NCBI GenBank assembly: GCA_024195265.1
Contig: JAJLRJ010000002.1
Coordinates: 18,645,694 to 18,709,693, forward strand
Source: Dendrophyllia cribrosa
Lineage: Eukaryota > Cnidaria > Anthozoa > Scleractinia > Dendrophylliidae
Length of the DNA: 64,000 nt
Direction: 5' to 3'
Shown here: one piece after another, positions 56,554 through 64,000 of the stretch
Position numbering within the stretch: the stretch's first letter is position 1
Layout of the letters: each line of letters begins with the position of its first letter
The notes under the pieces: generated by a model
Databases searched by the model: none
The model's input: the letters and a program-made list of their open reading frames with translations, nothing else
What the model was told of the DNA's origin: nothing
Program-made: the position numbers and the translations under genes

Positions 56554-59500
56554 GTGAGTTGAACACGTTCTTGTTGTTATGGTTTTGTTTAACTTCAAAC
56601 ATCAAGAGTGGCGAAAAACAAACAAACAAAAATATCGGAAGTTCTTCTGAACTCAACCACAAACTAGGGGCGCATAAAATCAAACTAGAAATTTGAAACA
56701 CACCAAATCAAACTATTCAAGGTTTTAGTATTTTATAGTTGGAAAACAAATGGCCAGATCCAATTTTGATAGTATTAAAAATAAGCTTTTTTTATTCTTT
56801 CCCGTTGACATACCAAAGGCTCGAGCCGAGTATAAGTTCAGGAGCATGTTGACTTCGGGGAGGAGGACTTTCAAGACGCTCTGTAAACGTATTTTCTATA
56901 CATTATTTATTTATTTACTTAATTTTTTAGTCGCAGTGTGAGAGTGGACCCTGCCAAAATGGCGGAGACTGCATTCCTGACTTTGAACTGAACTCTTATC
57001 GCTGTGATTGCAAACCAGGATTTGCTGGTGCATACTGCCAACGGAAAGGTGAAAAATAATTCGCTTTTTATTAAAAACACAATTAATTTTAATACTTTTT
57101 TTACGGTTTAGAGTGACTTATATGTTTATTGGCATCAGGGGGAAAGCAATATCCAAAAACTTTACAGCCAAATTGGTTGTATCGCAATAAATATTTAGCC
57201 GTAATTCATGACCAGTCTTTAATTCCAGTCAATCGATGGAATATTATTCGAGTTATGAATTTCCAAAGGTAAGCATGAAGAATTATAATCTCAGTCACAA
57301 GTAGCTACAAGTAAAGAAACTGATATGATGATACGAGTCGCGTGCGATTTCGCTTCGCTTTTGACGTCTGAAATAATCGAGTCTTTAATTGATGTGAATA
57401 GAAGGAATAGATTAAGAAAATTTGAACCACTTCTGAGTCAACTCCGAACTGGCCGCACTCTCGGTTATAGCTTCAACGCCTCACGGCTTGATAGGCTCGA
57501 CAGGCTAAAATTAAATTCTCAGGGCAGATAAATTCTGAAATCTTGATCGAAATATGAGTGCAGCTATAACTTGCGTAGGAAATTTACTTTTTTTACCAAA
57601 ACCAAACACTGAAGTTCTAATGTCCACTTGTTACAAAGCTGCATCTCTATGGAATTATCTTGACAATCATACGCGTGAAATCTCAAGCAAAAGTTTATTT
57701 AAAAACTCTCTTAAACGCAGAACTTCATACGAATAGCTTAATTTATAGATTAATTTTTCTATAGGTTAGATTAATTTAAATTAGTTTTTAAGCTTTTTAT
57801 CCACTTGTAAACTGTTTAACTTTTTAAAACACGACCACATCAGCACCGCTGTAATTTTTATCGTGTTTAAATAAATGTTGTTGTTGTTGTTGCTTACTTT
57901 TTAGCCGTAATTCAAACTTTAATTTAAGTTAATCGATGGAATATTATTCGAGTTAAGAATTTTCAAAGGTTAGCATTCACAAGTAAAGTCACAAGTAAAC
58001 TGAAACTGATATGATATGAGTCGTTGTGCGATTTCGCTTCGCTCTAGACTGCTGAAATAATTTGTAGCGGCAGATTAATTCTGAAGTCTTGATAGCCTAC
58101 TCTTCGGTTGAAATTGTGTCTTTAATTGAAGTAAATATAAGCAAGCAGGCGAAGGTGGGCGAGCGCGTGATCTGCATAACCCCGCCCTGCACTCAAATGA
58201 TTGGCGGAACAGAAATAAAAAAAATCCCTTCGAAGTTTGCATTTCGCGCATTGCGATACAACTAATTCGACTGTAACTAATGATAGTAACGCCTATAAAA
58301 TACAATAATAAAAATAATATGGACATAAAAAAAACTCCCTAAAAAGGACATGATTAATGGAAAATGTAAAAGTGTCTTTCTCTCCTGATAATAAACAAGA
58401 GCAACTTGCGCTCCCTTTTTGTAACGAATCAAGGCTCTTAACCCTTTGACGTGCAAGCGCCCTTTTAGGCGCTGTTTAGGGTCATACATATTGTACCATT
58501 TGTGACGTCATCAGTTTTAGCGTCCGAAGATATTTTTGACACTTATCGGCAAGGGAAGGAGTAAATCTTGCTAAACATACCCAGATGAGACCGATTGGAT
58601 GAATTGAACTGGAGTTTCACGCAAACGACCTCTGAACTTTATGTTACAAAATCAAAGGAAAATTTGCCCTTCCCGCCGACGGCTACTTGACGATCAAAAT
58701 TTCCACATTCCGCGACGTTTGGGTGAAAACTTTACATTGTCAAGAAAGACTATTAAAAGGTCAGCAAAACTGACCAAAAAAGAAAACGGACACAAAGGAA
58801 ATTAAAAGAGCGGGCTTGAGAATAAAAAAGAAAAAGTCAAGGCAAGTCGTGTTTTTCTCGTTCAAAAACTGTCGAAATTTCGATCAGTGCGCATGCCCGA
58901 ACTCAAATTCTCAAATACTTCTACAAATGGCAGGAGGGTTTAGTTTGCCGAGCTGCAAACGATGTTATTGACTGTTCGGCCTCAATTTGGCTAGATAATA
59001 GCCATAAAATAGCATTTGTAGCCTGAAAAAGCGTTTTTTGGTGGAAATTTGCACGTCAAAGGGTTAACTATTTAGGGTGTATGCGTTTTACAATCATCCT
59101 TGTCCTAAAATTCAATTTTTAAGATTTAAATTAAGATGTGGTAAAAATACATCGCAAAAAATGCATTTCTTTCGTTTGTTAACCAAACATTTTAAATGGC
59201 ATTAGGTAAAACTTGCAGTGAGATCAAATCTTACAGCTCACAAGCCACAAGCGACTCTTACGTAATCGATCCTGATGGAGAAAAAGGCCACAAACCATTT
59301 ACTGTTACCTGTGACATGACAGACAAAAACGGAGTTGGCGTGACACTTATTGGTCACGACAGTGAAGACAAACTGCTGGTAAATGGATATGAAGACCCAG
59401 GAAGTTACTCACGAGATGTTAACTACTTCGGCGAGGGACTGACGAGCATTGAACAATTAGTTGGTCTGATTAATGCGTCTGCCCACTGCGAGCAGTTTAT

Positions 59501-59891
59501 CAAGTACGATTGCCGAAATTCTCTTCTATTCATTCAACCGGATGGTCCATTTGGCTGGTGGGTGTCACGTAATCTTGTTGCTATGACGTACTGGGGTGGA
59601 GCAACGTCCGCTGATTACAACATGTGCGCATGTGGGTTAAATAAAACATGCGCAGACGTCACCCGCACGTGTAACTGCGATAAAAATGACAACGTGTGGC
59701 GCGAGGACAGCGGCTTTCTCACTGAGAAGTCACATCTTCCTGTAGTCCAGTTGAAGTTTGGAGATACCGGCCACTATGATGAGAGCGGTTACCATACTCT
59801 TGAAAAACTCAAGTGTTATGGGATGGCTGGAAATTGGTCCGGGGAGGCGTTCTTGCCGGATTTTTCCATGATAAATTTTATTGATTTTTAG
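56215..59891 (+). CDS. Secreted PAN-like / EGF / fibrinogen-like (CNTNAP-type) protein
   Basis: Exons 56215-56553, 56931-57048 and 59206-59891 join in phase (0, then 1) at AG/GT sites and give 380 residues. I use the ATG at 56215; the GTG one codon earlier is not a start. Residues 1-19 are a signal peptide (MLFNLFILSIFTRSLTALS). Residues 24-113 form a PAN/apple-like Cys module. Residues 114-152 are an EGF domain with six Cys (CQNGGDC...CDCKPGFAGAYC). Residues 153-380 match the fibrinogen-like region of contactin-associated proteins (YWGGATSADYNMCACGLN, WREDSGFLTEKSHLPVVQL, FGDTGHYDESGYHTL). There is no membrane segment, so it is secreted, probably for adhesion or recognition. The usual laminin G domains are missing. 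Confidence 0.85.
56931..57048 (+). CDS. Exon 2: EGF domain
   Basis: It follows TTAATTTTTTAG and precedes GTGAAA. It encodes 39 whole codons of a single EGF domain and leaves one base for the next exon. Confidence 0.85.
57540..57893 (+). mobile_element. LINE 3' end in intron 2
   Basis: The frame at 57554-57733 reads LPKPNTEVLMSTCYKAASLW and NYLDNHTREISSKSLFKNSL, matching the last part of LINE ORF2 proteins (LWN...L...S...F...L). A short 3' UTR ends in GTTGTTGTTG, as in CR1/L2-like LINEs. It is 5'-truncated and on the gene's sense strand. Confidence 0.6.
58438..59067. mobile_element. piggyBac-like MITE in intron 2
   Basis: TTAACCCTTTGACGTGCAA and TTGCACGTCAAAGGGTTAA are perfect 19-bp inverted ends that include the TTAA target. 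The 630-bp interior has no transposase. It ends 138 bp before exon 3. Confidence 0.75.
59206..59891 (+). CDS. Exon 3: fibrinogen-like C-terminal region
   Basis: It follows AATGGCATTAG in phase 1 and ends at TAG 59889-59891. It starts GKTCSEIKSYSS and includes a FGWWVSRNLVAMTYWGG core typical of the contactin-associated-protein group. The final residues, LPDFSMINFIDF, are unusual. Confidence 0.88.
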
Positions 59892-60600
59892 CTATTACTG
59901 CATGTTGCTAATGAAAACTGTAGGTCTGAGATATCATTTTAAATATCGACTTCGATTCTTACTGAACTTTTTGAGTTATTTAACTGGAGGCCTTGATCTG
60001 TATTGGTCCATTGCTTAGATTTCTCGGTGATGTGAAGTTTTCAATTTATTTTGTTTTTGTTTTTAAAGAATTATTCTTGTCAGTATCTGTAATCGGCCAA
60101 GAATCTTAAACAGTACCAAACGAAGATTTCCATTTTTTCCCTACTTTGTGACGATGGTCTAAAGTAATTTCAACGTTTATAACAAGGAGTTCAGACAACA
60201 CATATCTAGAATATGGTAGATATACCCAGAATGACGAATGTTTTTTTTTGACTTGTATAAACATGTATGCCCGAGCTACAAAATGATTAGCTAAAAACGG
60301 CAAACTGATCCTTACATAAGCAATGAAAGGGATGGCTTTTGAAAGGTTAGCCCTTACCTAACAAGGATGTAATACAGTCCATTGAAATTATGGAAATTAG
60401 GGTAGCAAATTTAAAACCATCGATATACCAGTTAACGGACGGAAGCCATGAACATCGAAAGTTTTAAATTTTAAGCACGTGATGTTTTGATCACAAGTCA
60501 GAATGATAGAATGAGCGGATGTAATTTATATCTTGTAAGTGCACCACAACCGTATGTTAAAACCCTTCCATATTTCAAAGTTAAAATGATTTCATATTTT
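59892..60600. other. 3' flank of the PAN-EGF-fibrinogen-like gene
   Basis: No gene and no AATAAA close to the stop. Presumed 3' UTR and intergenic DNA. Confidence 0.4.
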
Positions 60601-60607
60601 TTTTTTT

Positions 60608-60705
60608 TAGTGGGGTGGGAATAAATCGCACTGCTGAGAAAAAGATGCGATTTGGAGCAAAAAATAGTGCGATTCGGGAATAAATCGCACTGCTGAGAGC
60701 CAATC
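60608..60705. repeat. Repeated AATAAATCGCACTGCTGAG segment
   Basis: GGGAATAAATCGCACTGCTG occurs at about 60618 and 60680, with the related AGATGCGATTTGGAGC between. Probably the end of a dispersed repeat. Confidence 0.6.
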
Positions 60706-60779
60706 AGATTGCAAGGATCACCAGTGATTTCAAAATGGATGTAATAATGGTCGAAATCTCTCGTAAGCGACCGCTACCG

Positions 60780-61122
60780 CAATACAATTATAATCCTTTA
60801 TTAGTTTTCCCAAATGGGATCTTCCAAAGTAATTTACAATAAATAAAATGTAGAAATAAAAATTACAATAATGGTAATAACTTATATTATACGAATACAA
60901 TACTATTGCAAAGATAAAATTTTCGAGTTGCTCAGAGAAATCAGACGCCTTCAATTTGCGTTTAAAAGCAATTACAGAACGGCAGTTCACACCCTGGCGC
61001 CGCTGTACGCAAATCATATGATTGTTGTGCAAGCGAAGTACGACCGCTTCTTCGAAGCTCAGTTAGATACTCAGGAGCTAGGTTGTTCATGATTTTGAAC
61101 GTCATAACAGCATCCCTAATTA
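60780..61122 (-). mobile_element. LINE 3' end remnant
   Basis: The minus strand reads RDAVMTFKIMNNLAPEYLTE, the conserved K-LAP-YL block near the end of LINE ORF2 proteins, then decays. An AATAAAGG lies near the 3' end. 5'-truncated and inactive. Confidence 0.55.
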
Positions 61123-61350
61123 AGTAGATCGGACACAGGAAGAAGCTTAAGCTGGCGATTTGATATTTTTCTATTGTTTATAACCTCTAGAAATCGATCA
61201 CTCGGAGATATTTTGATGGCGGAATAAAATAGAGGAGGGCCCGGAGTGAAAATGTTCGCGGTGACTGAACAAAATGTCCGTCCTTCGGGCCTTTAATATG
61301 TTTTGGTCTACTGAAATGTCATCTACGTAATGTTTACTACATGAGCGGGA

Positions 61351-61414
61351 GTGTTGTATCGGCCTATACAATCACGAGGCGCAGCCGAGTGAATGAATAG
61401 TACCGATACAACAC
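61351..61414. repeat. Hairpin around GTGTTGTATCGG
   Basis: GTGTTGTATCGG and CCGATACAACAC pair over 12 bp. Further ATACAACTCA direct and inverted repeats follow to 61,540. Confidence 0.6.
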
Positions 61415-61619
61415 GGACTCGAATGTTGTAAACAACTTGAGAAATTCACATTCCAGATACAACTCAGTGGTTGTATCTAATTTACATTCCAGATACAACT
61501 CACTAGTGAGTTGTATCTGTGAGTTGTATCTGATTTACAGGGTTAACCATATGATTGGAATGGCTCATTTCTATTTGTTAGTACCCTTATGAATTATTAA
61601 GTAATTTTACAATGTGCTC

Positions 61620-62220
61620 TACCAAACCAGACTACCAGTGCCACGCCCTAAATAGATGACTAAAGCAACGCCTTTGTATATTATTACTATGATAGCCGTG
61701 GAGAGAATACATGCCATTGTTTTCCCTCTACACCACAAAGTTCTGTCTAACAGAGTTTATAAAATCGCGTTGATGTTGATTTGGACTATCGCGGGAGCGA
61801 CCATGCACTGCAGCCGTGACCACGACTACGCTCTACAAACCTGTCGCATGTCTTAGTTATATCATCAGGTTTACCACTAATTGTTGACTTTCTAGTAAAT
61901 TCGATCACGGTTTCTTGCTGTGCCAACATTTAAATTTCATTCCGGCGCAGAAATCGAAGCAAGTTAGATATTTCGTCCAAACCGAGACAAAGCTTTTAAT
62001 TAGCTGTTACCCTTTTGGCGGGTTTATAATCACGTGGTTTCCCACTGCACTTGCACCAATTGCTTGTGCCAGCAAATGGTGTATAATACCGAATGACATA
62101 GCTATCATACTTGGATGCGGGATTCTTTTGGCACTCTAGTCTCTGATATATCCATTAGTATACTGTTTCAGGCTTTCAGGATTTAATGTAAGTTTGTAAG
62201 CGGTTATCAAGAGAGCAATA
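61620..62220 (+). pseudogene. Class A GPCR pseudogene, paralogue of the receptor at 48.5 kb
   Basis: LNRMTKATPLYIITMIAVERI, HAIVFPLHHKVLSNRVYKI and ALMLIWTIAG match helix 3, the second loop and helix 4 of the intact receptor (AIAVERMYAIVWP, NRIYK-type loop). A later frame at 61915-62139 covers helices 5-6 (GGFIITWFPTAL), and after a TAG the sequence SLIYPLVYCFRLSGF matches the NPVIYCFRLPWF region with N lost. Helices 1-2 are absent. At least one frameshift and two stops mean that no receptor is made. Confidence 0.7.
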
Positions 62221-62947
62221 TGTTTCATCCGAACGTGTCTGCCGAATAGCGAATTCGAACCACGATCAAGGCAGTCAGTTGTAAGTCTATCCAGAAAAAC
62301 GAGCTCACAGCCCATGATCAGTAAATAACGACAACATTTGCCTAAAAATAAGGACAAGCACATGCTTTTTCTTTTTAGTTGGCATATTCCTGGAGAATCA
62401 GTCAAATATAGAATTTGCCTACTTGGTAGGCAAATCTACTTGGTCTACTTGGTTCTAAAAAGTCCACAAAATCCTCTAAATTTGACTTAAGTGAAAGTCA
62501 TACTTGCTGTTATTCAGATGTTCTAGTTGCTCATTCCTGTCTCTTATATAATTATGTCTTCAGTGTCCGAACAGAGTTGGCTGAGTTGATACGAAATTTT
62601 AGATTGTCACTGTAATAACCAACCCTTCAAGTCCAATTTCTTTAAAATGTTCCCTATTCGTGATGGATAACTCGCAGAGAGAAAGAAAACTAGCGGGGTT
62701 TTATGGGAAATGTTACATGTTTTTTTGTACGAATAATTGTTTTATACTGCCAATAATCGGACCAAACAGATTACAAATATATCTTGCTCCACGTCGCTTT
62801 TTGATGTTGAATGAATAAAAACGTCGACTCTCCGTTGGTTTCTTAGTTATCTAGACTACGTAGAAGAAATGTCTGCGGAAAGTTTACGATGGCTTCACTT
62901 CTAAAATGACATTATCAACATTTGGAAAGGAGCAACAGGCAAGTTAA

Positions 62948-63050
62948 GTATACATTAAGTACACTGCTGAAGTAGCTTTGAAGTATATCTGAAGTATATC
63001 TGAAGTATACTTTTAGTACACTGCTGAAGTAGCTATGAAGTATATCTGAA
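62948..63050. repeat. Minisatellite, left block
   Basis: Repeats of GAAGTATATCTGAAGTATAC and TTTTAGTACACTGCTGAAGT. Split from the main array by the MITE at 63051-63323. Confidence 0.85.
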
Positions 63051-63323
63051 CATAGTTAATAGAACAAACTGGTTATGAAGCTTAACAAATTCCAAAAAGA
63101 GTGTACAAAGCTGCTTTGTTTTATGTTGAACGAACCGTGACAGTGCACATTGTTTTGTTTAACGTGAGAGCCCAAATGTTTCTACTGGTCAGTTGCTCAT
63201 ATGCATTTCAATACCTTTTGTGTTTTGTGCAGGGTCAGGGCAAAAGAACAAAAGAAATGGATAACAAAAACATATAACAAAGGACTGACTGAGTTTCATA
63301 ACCAGTTTATTCTATTAACTATG
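63051..63323. mobile_element. MITE inserted into the minisatellite
   Basis: The left end CATAGTTAATAGAACAAACT and the right end, inverse CATAGTTAATAGAATAAACT, match at 28 of 29 positions. ATCTGAA is duplicated exactly at 63044-63050 and 63324-63330. It is 273 bp with no gene. The flanking repeat gives the uninterrupted target. Confidence 0.8.
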
Positions 63324-64000
63324 ATCTGAAGTATACTTTTAGTACACTTGTACTGTTGAAGTAGCTATGAAGTATATCTGAAGTATTACTTTTAGTACAC
63401 TGTTGAAGTAGCTTTGAAGTATATCTGACATGATCTGACGTATACTTTTAGTACACTGTTGAAGTAGCTATGAAGTATATCTGAAGTATATCTGAAGTAC
63501 ACTTTTAGTACACTGTTGAAGTAGCTTTGAAGTATATCTGAAGTATACTTTTAGTATACTGTTAAAGTAGTTTTGAAGTATATCTAAAGTATACTTTTAG
63601 TACACTGTTGAAGTAGCTATGAAGTATATCTGAAGTATATCTGAAGTATACTTTTAGTACACTGTTGAAGTAGCTATGAAGTATATCTGAAGTATACTTT
63701 TAATACACTGTTGAAGTAGCTATGAAGTATATCTGAAGTATACTTTTAGTACACTGTCGAAGTAGCTATGAAGTATATCTGAAGTATTACTTTTAGTACA
63801 CTGTTGAAGTAGCTTTGAAGTATATCTGACATGATCTGACGTATACTTTTAGTATACTGTTGAAGTAGCTTTGAAGTATATCTAAAATATACTTTTAGTA
63901 CACTGTTGAAGTAGCTTTGAAGTAAATCTGAAGTATACTTTTAATACACTGTTGAAGTATCTTTGAAGTATATCTGAAGTACACTTTTAGTACACTGTTG
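63324..64000. repeat. Minisatellite, main block, running off the right edge
   Basis: Tandem units of roughly 45-65 bp of GAAGTATATCTGAAGTATAC, TTTTAGTACACTGTTGAAG and TAGCTATGAAGTATATC. Two units carry an extra CATGATCTGA. It continues past the window. Confidence 0.9.

Overview
This is animal nuclear DNA: AT-rich, intron-containing, and dense in transposon debris. The gene content (coding-intronless class A GPCRs, a secreted PAN/EGF/fibrinogen-like protein related to the contactin-associated-protein group) and the mobile elements (Penelope-like with a hammerhead ribozyme, DIRS/Ngaro-like, THAP/P-like, many MITEs) fit an anthozoan cnidarian, most likely a stony coral. That assignment is inference from recognised families; no search was run. 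There are no bacterial operons or Shine-Dalgarno signals, and many open frames begin at TTG or GTG or lie inside repeats.

Layout. 1-3,000: foldback repeats, a tRNA-derived element between two 98-bp direct repeats, and a Penelope-like fragment carrying a hammerhead ribozyme. 3,233-7,435 (+): the last four exons of a gene whose product ends in an acidic tail with a PDZ-ligand-like terminus; one large repeat sits in its last intron. 7,650-10,350: piggyBac-like and other MITEs and a tRNA-like sequence. 10,388-14,202: a foldback element with a Harbinger-like element nested in one arm. 14,146-15,192 (-): a class A GPCR whose last 18 residues are encoded by that foldback arm. 15.2-19.26 kb: no gene seen. 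19.27-22.47 kb: a tandem pair of 1.4-1.6 kb repeats. 22.5-24.2 kb: a DIRS/Ngaro-like remnant. 25.4-28.9 kb: a pogo-like end, candidate exons, a RecQ-like helicase fragment and a zinc-finger-like fragment. 29.5-32.5 kb: a 3.06-kb TIR element with another nested in it. 32.6-36.6 kb: two tandem copies of a 1.7-2.0 kb unit, each with a similar short ORF. 38.8-43.9 kb: foldbacks and two minisatellites sharing one palindromic core. 47.2-48.0 kb: a threefold tandem repeat. 48,522-49,484 (-): a second intact GPCR. 52.3-54.0 kb: a P/THAP-like element remnant. 56,215-59,891 (+): a three-exon secreted PAN-EGF-fibrinogen-like gene with a LINE tail and a piggyBac-like MITE in intron 2. 61.65-62.2 kb (+): a broken paralogue of the second GPCR. 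62.9 kb to the end: a minisatellite containing a MITE and two copies of what looks like its excision footprint.

The genes do not form a pathway. Two intact receptors, one dead receptor, one secreted adhesion-type protein and one partial probable membrane-protein tail lie in a landscape shaped by nested transposition. The strongest signals are transposon-host interactions: a receptor tail taken from a foldback element, a ribozyme in a retroelement fragment with twin-priming structure, insertions whose empty sites can be read from sister copies, and a footprint amplified by a minisatellite.
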